Shown here: in pieces, positions 44,721 to 53,111 of the stretch
How the letters are laid out: each line of letters begins with the position of its first letter
Numbering within the stretch: position 1 is the first letter of the stretch
NCBI GenBank assembly: GCA_017476665.1
Contig: JAFUZJ010000058.1
Span: 1-64,000 of the forward strand
Direction: 5' to 3'
DNA from: Lachnospiraceae bacterium
GTDB taxonomy: Bacteria > Bacillota > Clostridia > Lachnospirales > Lachnospiraceae
DNA: 64,000 nt
Position numbers and translations under genes: made by a program
Notes under the pieces: generated by a model
Databases searched by the model: none
What the model was told of the DNA's origin: nothing
The model's input: only the letters and a program-made list of their open reading frames with translations

Positions 44721-45936
44721 GAACGTCTGTCTCTCCCCTGTCGATCTCGACCTGTCTGCCGGCTTTTTCCTGAACGGTAAAAGTCCCTCTTAAGACAAAG
44801 CCTTCTTTCTCAGTTTCTATTGTAACATCTTTTTCAATAATTTGTACCCCTTTTTGTTCTAAAGTTTGCAAAAATTGCGTTAATTCTTTTTCCAGAATTT
44901 CCCTTGCCGCCTCCCGGTCATACAAATGCTCCACATTCTGATATTCTCTGTAGGTATACGAGCCCAGAAATACCGGAATCCTGAGTTTCTCCAGGACCCC
45001 CGGCCTGCCGGACCGCATCAGACGGTCATACTGCAGAAAAGGTCGCTCTACCGGGATCTTATACTCTCCTTTTTTGCCGATCCTGATAAAATAGTGGACC
45101 TTTTCCCGGCCTGTATACAATTTCTCCATGTAATCATAGCCAAGCTCCGTTTCAAACAATTTGGTATGTTCTATCACGATATCCGCGTCCGCCTCCCGCA
45201 GGATATACTGTCTGACCGTTCCGTCTTCCTGATAGACCGGGACCTTGCCGTCCACCAGGACCGTGCCCCGCTCCACAACATCGCCGGCCTTGACCAACGG
45301 CACGCCGTTCCGCACCACGATGGAAACGATGACACCTTCGAATTCGGACACCAGATTTGTCCCGATTCGCTCCACAATCTCGTTTTCCGGAACCAGGACA
45401 GGTGCATCATTCTCTTTTACGGAGATCAGAAGCTTGGTTCCGTCCAATTTCACAGACGTCCAGATCACCATGGGAAACGTCCGACGGATCTGTTTTTCCA
45501 GGGTCTCAATATCCAGATCCTTCTGCCACATTCCGGCCCTGACCTGATTTTCCTCCAAAAACGCCTCAATCTGATCGGACGTAACGCGATGATTTCCGTC
45601 CAGCTCGATATCCCATACGAAATATCCGGACAGATACCAAAAAACAATGGCCAGAAAAAGCCCCAGCACAAACACACTGCGCTTCCGGACAAAGGGCAAC
45701 AAAAAAGGCAGTCCATTTCTTTCCAGAATGACTACCTTTGTCCTTGTCTTGCGCACGATTGCCTTCAGCCTGTAAAAACTTCGCAGACTGACGCACATAC
45801 AATAACCGTCTTTTTCCCGCATGATGTCCCAAAGCAGGATCTCCTTGTTTCCGCAGAGATTCATGAAACGTTCCGGTGAAAAGCCCGTCACGCGAATCCG
45901 CAGATACCCCTTGATATATCTCAAAATGTCAGGCAT
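44695..45936 (-). CDS. yqfD: Sporulation protein YqfD
   Basis: A 413-aa protein. The N-terminal cytoplasmic part (~1-95), one transmembrane helix (SVFVLGLFLAIVFWYLSGYF) and a large outside domain with IVSIVVRNGVPLVKAGDVVERG match YqfD. It is made under sigma-E in the mother cell in Bacillus. It follows yqfC by 16 bp. Confidence 0.93.
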   Translation of the reverse strand: MPDILRYIKGYLRIRVTGFSPERFMNLCGNKEILLWDIMREKDGYCMCVSLRSFYRLKAIVRKTRTKVVILERNGLPFLLPFVRKRSVFVLGLFLAIVFWYLSGYFVWDIELDGNHRVTSDQIEAFLEENQVRAGMWQKDLDIETLEKQIRRTFPMVIWTSVKLDGTKLLISVKENDAPVLVPENEIVERIGTNLVSEFEGVIVSIVVRNGVPLVKAGDVVERGTVLVDGKVPVYQEDGTVRQYILREADADIVIEHTKLFETELGYDYMEKLYTGREKVHYFIRIGKKGEYKIPVERPFLQYDRLMRSGRPGVLEKLRIPVFLGSYTYREYQNVEHLYDREAAREILEKELTQFLQTLEQKGVQIIEKDVTIETEKEGFVLRGTFTVQEKAGRQVEIDRGETDVHDIGDDEE

Positions 45937-45952
45937 AGGTAAGACTCCTTTT

Positions 45953-46252
45953 TCACAAATACCGGATACATTGAATACATCCGCTGATCTTCATGTCCTC
46001 ATTGGTATAGTAATCAATGGAAAGTCCTTTCCCCTCGAAACATGCCTGACAATTTTTGCCCTGCAGAAGGATCGTCTGATCTGTATATTCCAAAAGCCCC
46101 CTGTAATTCTCCACCCATGCCTCCAGATTTCCCGTCATCGTGATCCGCATGGCCCCCATACAGACATCCTTCGGCAGCTGCAGAGATTCCAGCAATTTGG
46201 CCTTTTTTTGTATTTTTTCCTGTTTTGATTCCGATAATTTACGCGCTCTCAT
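45953..46252 (-). CDS. yqfC: Sporulation protein YqfC (YabP family)
   Basis: A 99-aa protein. MGAMRITMTGNLEAWVENYRG and ISGCIQCIRYL (C-terminus) fit the YabP/YqfC fold. The ATG at 46252 lies 22 bp after the pdp stop; no strong Shine-Dalgarno is visible. Pairing with yqfD is the main support for the name. Confidence 0.9.
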   Translation of the reverse strand: MRARKLSESKQEKIQKKAKLLESLQLPKDVCMGAMRITMTGNLEAWVENYRGLLEYTDQTILLQGKNCQACFEGKGLSIDYYTNEDMKISGCIQCIRYL

Positions 46253-46274
46253 ACTAACAGGATATGGTTCGGGA

Positions 46275-47579
46275 TCAGATAATATGCTTGATGATGCCTG
46301 ACCTTTTTTCCGGCTTCTCCTCACTGATCCGGTAAGCAGCCAGAAATCTCTTTTCGGCAGCCTCCAGCTTCCGACTGTCATTGCCATGCAGAAAAGCTAA
46401 CGGCTCCCCTTTTTCTACGGGATCACCGACCTTTTTCTCCAAAATAAGCCCTACGGAAAGATCGATCTCGCTCTCCTTGGTCTCCCGTCCGCCGCCCAGC
46501 AGCAACGAACAGATCCCGATCTCATCGCAGGCAATCTGCTGCACAAATCCGCTCTGTGGCGCAGGAACAGGCTGAATGATGGTCGCTTTCGGCAAAAGCT
46601 CCGGATCATAGACCGCGGCGCTGTCACCGCCCTGTGCCTCCACAAACGACGCCAATTTCTTTAACGCACTGCCGTCCGCAATGACCGCCTCCAGCTTCTG
46701 CCTGGCTTCTTCGGTTGTCTGAGCCTTTCCTCCCGCGAGCAGCATCTGACTGCCCAACGTCAGACAAAGCTCCACAAAATCCTCCGGCCCCTGTCCCTGT
46801 AAAGTCGCGATTGCCTCCTTTACCTCCAACGCATTGCCGACCGCCCGTCCCAGCGGCTGATCCATATCGGAGATCACGGCGATCGTCCGCCTGCCCGCCG
46901 CATTGCCGATGTCCACCATCTCGTGTGCCAGCGCCAGCGCATCCTCCTCTTTCTTCATAAATGCGCCGCTTCCGGTCTTCACATCCAGCACAATGGCATC
47001 CGCCCCCGCCGCCAGCTTCTTGCTCATGATAGAGCTGGCAATCAGAGACATATTATCCACCGTGGCCGTCACATCCCGCAAAGCATACAGCTTCTTGTCT
47101 GCCGGCGCCAGATCCGCCGTCTGCCCCATGATCGCAATGCCGATTCGATTCACATTCTCTATGAATTGATCCGTGGATATGGAGGTGGAAAAACCGGGAA
47201 AGCTCTCCAATTTGTCAATGGTTCCGCCGGTATGTCCCAGCCCTCTGCCGCTCATTTTCGCCACGGGAATACCGCAGGTCGCCACCATAGGAGTCAACGC
47301 CAATGATATCTTGTCGCCCACACCGCCGGTGCTGTGCTTATCCACCTTAATGCCCTTGATCGCCGACAGATCCAGCATATCTCCGCTGTGCGCCATGGCC
47401 ATGGTCAGCGCATGGGTCTCCGCCTTGGTCATCTTCTGAAAATAAATCGCCATCATCAGCGCAGAAACCTGATAGTCCGGGATCTCCCCCTTGGTATAGC
47501 CCTCGATAAAAAAGTCGATTGCTTCCTTGGAAAGCTCGCCGCCATTCCGTTTTTTCATGATGATATCATACATCCGCAT
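46275..47579 (-). CDS. pdp: Pyrimidine-nucleoside phosphorylase
   Basis: A 434-aa nucleoside phosphorylase II family enzyme. [20 protein letters not shown] (the phosphate site), [18 protein letters not shown] and [11 protein letters not shown] are signature motifs. It cleaves uridine, thymidine or deoxyuridine to base and (deoxy)ribose 1-phosphate. GAAGGAGG precedes the ATG, but only ~10 bp further upstream a MITE-like element begins, so its native promoter has been displaced. Confidence 0.96.
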   Translation of the reverse strand: MRMYDIIMKKRNGGELSKEAIDFFIEGYTKGEIPDYQVSALMMAIYFQKMTKAETHALTMAMAHSGDMLDLSAIKGIKVDKHSTGGVGDKISLALTPMVATCGIPVAKMSGRGLGHTGGTIDKLESFPGFSTSISTDQFIENVNRIGIAIMGQTADLAPADKKLYALRDVTATVDNMSLIASSIMSKKLAAGADAIVLDVKTGSGAFMKKEEDALALAHEMVDIGNAAGRRTIAVISDMDQPLGRAVGNALEVKEAIATLQGQGPEDFVELCLTLGSQMLLAGGKAQTTEEARQKLEAVIADGSALKKLASFVEAQGGDSAAVYDPELLPKATIIQPVPAPQSGFVQQIACDEIGICSLLLGGGRETKESEIDLSVGLILEKKVGDPVEKGEPLAFLHGNDSRKLEAAEKRFLAAYRISEEKPEKRSGIIKHII

Positions 47580-47600
47580 TGCATGTACCTCCTTCCATGC

Positions 47601-47853
47601 ATTTTGCTATCCTGGGTAATTGCAAAACTCTACTTCTTGGCAAGTGTCACCCGGCACATTGTATATTTCAACACAGGGACGCTTCTCGCAAAGCAATCAA
47701 AAATTGCTTTTGGTTTCGGACGTAGTAGTACTAAGGTGCTAAAGTACAGCACCTTAGTACCAACGTCCTCAAACGCCCTGCTTATGAAATATACAATATG
47801 CCGGGTTTGTTACTAAAAAAACTGAGTTTCGCAATTACCTTATTTTGCTATCC
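47601..47853. mobile_element. MITE-like element with nested inverted repeats and 12-bp flanking direct repeats
   Basis: ATTTTGCTATCC occurs at 47601-47612 and 47842-47853 as a perfect direct repeat. Inside are terminal inverted repeats GGTAATTGCAAAACTC (47615-47630) and its complement with one change (47824-47839), then a second inverted pair of 22 bp with one mismatch (47649-47670 against 47785-47806). The centre holds two hairpins: AAGCAAT/ATTGCTT (47691-47709) and a 13-bp stem at 47728-47756 closed by GGACG/CGTCC. It has no ORF. The 229 bp between direct repeats fit a non-autonomous transposon with a target-site duplication. It also fills the 340-bp gap between pdp and the Uma2 gene. Confidence 0.78.
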
Positions 47854-47919
47854 CTCTGTAAATTATTATAACGGCAATAACGACAAATGTCATTAACATT
47901 TCTATTTTAACGCTTATTT

Positions 47920-48567
47920 TTACTTCTCCAAAAAGCAATATTTTTCATAAATCTGTTGAAAGTCAATGCAGCATTTTCCACCCCATATTCCGACCGGCAC
48001 CTTATCCTGAAACGAATATTCCTTCGGGACAACATCTGCGCCGCTCTCGAAATCATATACCTGTATCTTCTTTTCCTTCGGAAACAGAATCCAGTACTCG
48101 CGGACTCCAGCCTCAAAATATAGCTTCTTCTTGATATGCACGTCTGTCATCCAGTTGCTCTCCGATACAACCTCTATTGCCAGATCCGGTTGCCCTACTA
48201 GCCGTTCCCTGGTGAGCCGTTTTCTGTCACATACCACAAGCACATCCGGCTGTACCATTGTTTTATCATCCGCGAACAGCTGCACATCCGTGGGAGCATT
48301 AAGCACAATGCAGTCCCCGCCATTTTGGTCAACATAGTTTCCAAGCATTTGCCCAACCTGATGCGCGATCACCTGATGGATCACCGTCGGTGCCGCCATG
48401 TCATAAAACACTCCATTGATCAATTCTACCCGGGCTCCTTCCGGAAGACTCAGATAGTCGGCCAATGTCTTCGGTGTTGTATCTGTCTCATACGCCAGCG
48501 CAGCTTCACCGACTCCTTTCTTTTCCCCATTTTCCTGCTGAAAGTCATACGTTGTGTCCTTATTCAT
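47920..48567 (-). CDS. Uma2/DUF820 family putative PD-(D/E)XK nuclease
   Basis: A 215-aa protein. VELINGVFYDMAAPTVIHQ, MVQPDVLVVCD and QPDLAIEVVSES followed by YWILFPKEKKIQVY give the Uma2 restriction-like fold; the Asp/Glu in PDVLV and AIEVV are the metal ligands. The family is widespread and often multi-copy, with no settled role. The ATG at 48567 follows GGAGG by 8 nt; the extension to 48627 would include the promoter leader. A perfect-consensus promoter with repeats controls it. Confidence 0.9.
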   Translation of the reverse strand: MNKDTTYDFQQENGEKKGVGEAALAYETDTTPKTLADYLSLPEGARVELINGVFYDMAAPTVIHQVIAHQVGQMLGNYVDQNGGDCIVLNAPTDVQLFADDKTMVQPDVLVVCDRKRLTRERLVGQPDLAIEVVSESNWMTDVHIKKKLYFEAGVREYWILFPKEKKIQVYDFESGADVVPKEYSFQDKVPVGIWGGKCCIDFQQIYEKYCFLEK

Positions 48568-48620
48568 ACTATTATCCTCCTTGTGATTAAATTTTGATAT
48601 CTTTGGAAAAATCGGCTGAA

Positions 48621-48686
48621 ATGCCATTTAAATGCTTATGCGCTTTAGATATTTTGTATTATAATGCCATTTAATCATTATGTCAA
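48621..48686 (-). promoter_or_regulatory. Perfect sigma-A promoter of the Uma2 gene with 11-bp direct repeats
   Basis: On the minus strand TTGACA (48681-48686), 17 nt, TATAAT (48658-48663). The plus-strand sequence ATGCCATTTAA occurs twice, at 48664-48674 (inside the spacer) and 48621-48631 (past the start site), 43 bp apart. A full-strength promoter with repeated sites in spacer and leader implies repression in normal growth. Confidence 0.75.
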
Positions 48687-48718
48687 TCATATATTCTATA
48701 ATTCAAAATAATCTGATG

Positions 48719-49861
48719 TCAGAGTCTTTGAATTATAAAATTATCCGCCAGCAGCACCCAGTTCGCCCGAAACCACTGCATGATCTGCCAATAACCGCAC
48801 CCTCTGAGTCCATATTCTTTGATCAGATCAAACCGCGCCTGCATGCTGCGCACATCCTCAAACCACACTTCATGCTCCACGCCGGTTCGATTGTCAAAGT
48901 ACGTAAAATAAGGACTCTGTGCGATCTCGTCAAACTGAATATCCGCGCCCCGCTCCACCGCGATCCGCACAGCCTCCACATTGCCGATGGAATCCGCCTT
49001 TGTCACACCGCGTTCAAAGGGCAGCGGCCAGTCATAGCCGTAATTGGGAATCCCTAGGTCAATTTTCGCCGCAGGAATCTCCTCCAACGCATATTCCACC
49101 ACCCGACGCACCTGATTTAACGGTGCCACCGCCATAGGCGGGCCGTAGGTATAACCCCACTCATAAGTCATCAGCAGCACATGATCCGCCACAGCGCCCA
49201 AGCCGCCGTAATCTTTGCCCTGATACAGCAAGCCCTCCTGGTCAGCGGAAACCTTGGGCGCCAGCGCCACCGAGGTCCGATACCCGTATGCTCGCATGGT
49301 ATCCGCCACCTGCCGCACAAATCCCGTAAAGGCGTCCCTGTCCTGCGCCCGGATATATTCAAAATCAATGTTGACCCCCTGATATCCTTTTTGCTCCATG
49401 ACCGCCAACAGGTTTTGGATCAGATTTTGCGTGTAAATCGGATTGTTCACCACGGAACTGATGAGATTATTGTTAAATCGGCCGTCCGGTCCAAGCGGCG
49501 TCAGCGTCAGGATCGGCGCCACCTCTTTCGCCCAAGCCGCGGTGATCATCCACGTCTCATCCAGTTCCGGCGCCAACAGCTCTCCATAACTTGTAAAACC
49601 ATAGGAAAAAATCGGCAATTCCGACAGATACGGCAGTGTCTGCTCCAATACCCAGCGGCTGATAAACGGATAAGCATAGCCGCTGACATAAATATTTCTG
49701 TCTGGTCCCCCGCTCCCATCCGAAATCAAAAGAGCTTGCCCGACAGCAAGCTCATAAGGATAGATCAACTGATTGTCCAAAGCAATCTGATAAGTGGAAA
49801 CACCGGTTTTCCCTGCAATTTCATTCAATGTGTCACCGGGTTGTACCACATAAATCCGCAT
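48719..49861 (-). CDS. LysM + glycoside hydrolase family 18 protein (YaaH/SleL-like)
   Basis: A 380-aa protein: one LysM domain at the N-terminus (MRIYVVQPGDTLNEIAGKTG) and a GH18 barrel with the catalytic-motif region GVNIDFEY (DxDxE-like; Asp and Glu as catalytic residues) and LGIPNYGYDW. There is no signal peptide, as in spore cortex-lytic SleL/YaaH, which are loaded onto the spore. The start at 49861 follows GGGGA. It probably cleaves cortex or peptidoglycan during germination. Confidence 0.9.
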   Translation of the reverse strand: MRIYVVQPGDTLNEIAGKTGVSTYQIALDNQLIYPYELAVGQALLISDGSGGPDRNIYVSGYAYPFISRWVLEQTLPYLSELPIFSYGFTSYGELLAPELDETWMITAAWAKEVAPILTLTPLGPDGRFNNNLISSVVNNPIYTQNLIQNLLAVMEQKGYQGVNIDFEYIRAQDRDAFTGFVRQVADTMRAYGYRTSVALAPKVSADQEGLLYQGKDYGGLGAVADHVLLMTYEWGYTYGPPMAVAPLNQVRRVVEYALEEIPAAKIDLGIPNYGYDWPLPFERGVTKADSIGNVEAVRIAVERGADIQFDEIAQSPYFTYFDNRTGVEHEVWFEDVRSMQARFDLIKEYGLRGCGYWQIMQWFRANWVLLADNFIIQRL

Positions 49862-49947
49862 AACATTCCCCAATCTTGTTTCTTGTCAAAGACGTTGGAA
49901 TATTATATGCCAAAGATGGAAAAATGATATCAGAACTTAGTCAGGCT

Positions 49948-50787
49948 TCACCACGTCCATGCCCCAATTTCACCATTATTTCCTTCACCGGAAACCTGCA
50001 TTTCCCCAATCAGGCAGGAAGCAAGATTTTCCCCATCCGAAACCTCCAGAGTAAAGCAATAATCAACATGCCAGTTTTCCACATCAAACGAAAAACCATA
50101 TCTGCCGCCCTCATAGACAGCCGGAACAGATATTTTCCGATCCTCATAACTGATATACACGGTATAAACAGCATCCGATAAATAAGATGTGATAAAGCTC
50201 AAATAGGCAGTCTTTCCCTTGGCATAATCCATTCTGAAATCTGTTACCGCAATTGAATCTGGAAAAGAAGGGGCCTGTAAATCCGCCAATGAGTTGGCTG
50301 ATAAAGCTGTTGATGATTCCGATACTGTTTCCGACGCTTCTCCCGGTCTTGGCACATCAATGCTTGCGGCAATATTACTTGCAGAATTTGTGGGTGTCGG
50401 CAGCATCCTGCCCGCCAGAAAACCGCATAATGCAAATAATACGCAAAAAATGACTGATTGTGAGAATCGTATATTTCTAAATCTGCCTTTAGCATCTTTG
50501 GCTTCAATATATTTGCTTTCAGGGGATTTGCTTTCAGAATCTTTTCCCGAAGCCTCCTCATTTTTATTTGCCGCAACGCTTCGACCAATATATCCCTCCC
50601 TGCCGCACAGTTCGTCCATACTCACCTCCAGCACATCCGCTAATGCTGATAACCGTACCATATCGGGCACGGTTTCCGCATTTTCCCACTTGGATACCGC
50701 CTGTCTGGACACATTGACTTTCTCTGCCAACTGTTCCTGAGAAAATCCCCTTAGTTTTCTGAATTTTACCAGGTTCTCATGAAACAT
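49948..50787 (-). CDS. Xre-family transcriptional regulator with membrane anchor
   Basis: A 279-aa protein. An HTH at residues ~5-60 (SQEQLAEKVNVSRQAVSKWE) is followed by a charged linker, one transmembrane helix (SVIFCVLFALCGFLAGRML) near residue 120 and a ~140-residue outside domain. This one-component layout can couple an external signal to DNA binding. The ATG at 50787 has GAGGTG 6 nt upstream. An extended -10 (TGGTATAAT, 50811-50819) lies ahead of it. Target genes unknown. Confidence 0.85.
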   Translation of the reverse strand: MFHENLVKFRKLRGFSQEQLAEKVNVSRQAVSKWENAETVPDMVRLSALADVLEVSMDELCGREGYIGRSVAANKNEEASGKDSESKSPESKYIEAKDAKGRFRNIRFSQSVIFCVLFALCGFLAGRMLPTPTNSASNIAASIDVPRPGEASETVSESSTALSANSLADLQAPSFPDSIAVTDFRMDYAKGKTAYLSFITSYLSDAVYTVYISYEDRKISVPAVYEGGRYGFSFDVENWHVDYCFTLEVSDGENLASCLIGEMQVSGEGNNGEIGAWTW

Positions 50788-50926
50788 CACCATCACCTCT
50801 TTTCAAGGCAATTATACCATATATGCAGCTTACAAACCAGCAACCCAGCTTTACATTTCTGCACATTTCCGCACTTTCAGGTTGCATTCTCACATTTATA
50901 TATATAGAAATATAAAAATAGCATCA

Positions 50927-51637
50927 TTATCTTTTTTTCAGTCCAATCACCATATGCTTCTGAATCTTCTCCTCGGTATAGACATACACCAACACCACCC
51001 GCTCTCCGTCGAAATCCTTTACATACAGATCAAAATCCGCCGCCTCATCATACAATCCGGTCAGTCTGTAATTGTGCTCGTTCCAGTTGTTGTAAGTATA
51101 CTTTACGATATCTGCCTTATGATTGTCCTGATGAGATATTTTTTCAAAATACAGTGCCTTCCTGCCATGTCTCAAGAGCTTGAAATAATGATCCGCTTCG
51201 TCATGCCCGGACTCATACGCTTCATGGAATCTTTCCACAAAACTCTCAAAATCCCTGAACTCTTTTAACGCATCCCGGGTTCTCTGCGCACTCTCCTCGC
51301 ATTTGACCGCCCAGGCCGCTTTATACTCGGCGATCCGCTGCTTGATAAACAGCTGTTGGGAATGATCCGCTACGCCCAAAGCCTTCGTGAGCATCACACT
51401 CTCCAGGCTGATCTCACGATACGGAGGACAGGGCTCCTGCTCCATCAGGCGCTCCATATAAAATCTGGCGTATGCCCACCATGCGCCGAACTTCTCCGGA
51501 TACTCTGCCGTCAGTGAATGATAGCCTGCTTCCGCTCGTTCCAACTCTCCGTTCTTTTCATATTCCCTGGATTCTTCCAATTTCTTTTGATAATCAGACT
51601 CCATCGCAGAGTCGGTCTCTTGTATGATTTGTTCCAC
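50927..51637 (-). CDS. Hypothetical TPR-like protein, 236 aa
   Basis: Starts at a GTG with GGAGG 8 nt upstream. The N-terminal half is helical with TPR-like spacing (AEAGYHSLTAEYPEKFGAWWAYARFYM), and the C-terminal half ends in strands (FDLYVKDFDGERVVLVYVYTEE). It contains no export signal. It follows the YitT pseudogene by 18 bp on the same strand. Family not recognised. Confidence 0.72.
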   Translation of the reverse strand: MEQIIQETDSAMESDYQKKLEESREYEKNGELERAEAGYHSLTAEYPEKFGAWWAYARFYMERLMEQEPCPPYREISLESVMLTKALGVADHSQQLFIKQRIAEYKAAWAVKCEESAQRTRDALKEFRDFESFVERFHEAYESGHDEADHYFKLLRHGRKALYFEKISHQDNHKADIVKYTYNNWNEHNYRLTGLYDEAADFDLYVKDFDGERVVLVYVYTEEKIQKHMVIGLKKR

Positions 51638-51655
51638 AGTTTATTCCTCCTTGTA

Positions 51656-52501
51656 CTATCTCAATATTTCATCAATCGTGGAAACCGTACTGAAGGTTCC
51701 CTTATTTTGGGCAATGATCTCCTTGATCTTCTGCACTTCGAAATAGTTCACATAGCAGATTAAAGTTTTATTTTCACCTGCAATCGCTCCGTAAGAATTC
51801 ATGATCGTACAGGTCTTATTCAGTTCCTCCTTGATCGCCATGACCAGTTCATCCGGATCTTTTGTGATGATCGTCACCTGTTTGATCGCTTCATAATGAT
51901 CCGTAAACCGGTTGATCACCGAAGTTGCCACCACATAGACCAGCAGACTCATCAACGCAGCATTCCGATTGATCAGTGCAAACACCGCCATGTAGACACA
52001 GGCATTAAAAAAGATCAATATGTACGTCATACTAAAGTTTTTTCCAGACTGATCAAACAGCTTTTTGATTCAAATATTCGCAAAAATCTCCGAACCGTCT
52101 ATACAGCCTCCGTTTTTCAGGATCAAGGCAAGCCCGGCCCCCAGGATTGCTCCCCCGAATACTACCGCCAGGAAATGTTCTGTATTCAGCTCAAACGGTA
52201 TCTTCTCAAAGATTTCCAGCCCCACCGTATAGACCAGGCTCCCCAGTAATGCTTTCAATCCGAATTTCTTTCCCAGCATGACTGTCCCGGCGATCAAAAA
52301 AGGGACAAAGATCACCGCCACACACAGTGACAGCTTAAAACCGGTCAACATGCTGATGACGATTGCAATACCCGCGGTACCATAGTCGATGGCATCATTC
52401 GGGATCAGGATACAGACCACCGAAAAGCTGGCCATCAGCGCACCGATAACAATCATCAAGCAGGACAGGATTTCTTCAAATTTTTTACTGATCGCCCACA
52501 C
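51656..52501 (-). pseudogene. YitT family membrane protein interrupted by one in-frame TGA
   Basis: The first 143 codons give the YitT membrane core (SFSVVCILIPNDAIDYGTAGIAIVIS and GGAILGAGLALILKNGGCIDGSE). A TGA at 52070-52072 stops translation after FANI. The same frame continues without another stop through the last membrane segment and the C-terminal DUF2179 domain (QVTIITKDPDELVMAIKEEL) to 51656. So the gene is one nonsense codon away from a normal ~280-aa YitT. A restart at ATG 52030 lacks a good Shine-Dalgarno. The start is GTG at 52501 with AGGAG upstream, overlapping the kinase-like gene by 17 nt. Confidence 0.75.
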
Positions 52502-53093
52502 TTTCCATTCTCCTTTTTATCAGGTCATCAATGATCCCCACAACACCTTCCACTCCAAAATTGCTGCTGTTGATGCACAGATCATAGTTTCTGGAATCTC
52601 CCCATTTACCGTCACAATAATAGTTATGGTAATTCTTTCGTGTTGCATCCTTTCGTTTCATCATCCGGTATGCTTCGTCTTCCGTCAGGTTATACTTTCT
52701 CATGATCCGCGCGCATTTTGTCTCCTTATTTCCGAGCACAAATACAGAAAGCAATGCAGGGTTTCCCTGCAAGACATATTCGGCGCATCTGCCCACGATC
52801 ACAAAGGATTTTCCCTCATCGGCCAGTTTATGGATATAGTCAAATTGAATATTCGCCACATGCTCCTCCAAGGCGCTGGAATATCCGGCAACGGTTCTGG
52901 AAAACAACTTGTTCTTGGGTTTTTCATCATATCTTTCCAGGATTTCCAGATCTATGTTTTTCTCCTCCGCAATTTTCTGCAGCAGCACATGATCCAAAAA
53001 CGGAATGTCATATTTCTTTGCCAATATTTCACCTGCTTCATGTCCTCCGCTTCCAAATTCTCTGCCCAAAGCAATGATGATCTGCTTTTCCAT
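52485..53093 (-). CDS. Cytidylate-kinase-like family protein (copy 2)
   Basis: A 202-aa paralogue of the protein at 13845-14480. ALGREFGSGGHEAGEILA is the P-loop, FVIVGRCAEYVL the central strand, and SRNYDLCINSSNFG the shared C-terminal signature. The substrate is unknown. It follows the SLC13-like permease gene by 18 bp and overlaps the YitT pseudogene, so all three form one operon. Confidence 0.85.
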   Translation of the reverse strand: MEKQIIIALGREFGSGGHEAGEILAKKYDIPFLDHVLLQKIAEEKNIDLEILERYDEKPKNKLFSRTVAGYSSALEEHVANIQFDYIHKLADEGKSFVIVGRCAEYVLQGNPALLSVFVLGNKETKCARIMRKYNLTEDEAYRMMKRKDATRKNYHNYYCDGKWGDSRNYDLCINSSNFGVEGVVGIIDDLIKRRMESVGDQ

Positions 53094-53111
53094 GAATGAC
53101 CGCCTCCTGTT

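Noticed and set aside
43845..44780. 311-aa plus-strand ORF opposite phoH
   Set aside because: Antisense shadow of a well-supported gene; composition rich in His/Arg/Gln with no recognisable domain.
44926..45879. 317-aa plus-strand ORF opposite yqfD
   Set aside because: Antisense shadow; the minus-strand gene is canonical and in conserved synteny.
47649..47806. Nested inverted repeats as a CRISPR array or intrinsic terminator
   Set aside because: There are no regularly spaced direct repeats with unique spacers and no T run after the stems.
52070..52072. TGA in the YitT gene as a selenocysteine codon
   Set aside because: YitT is not a redox family, and no convincing bacterial SECIS hairpin was seen after it.
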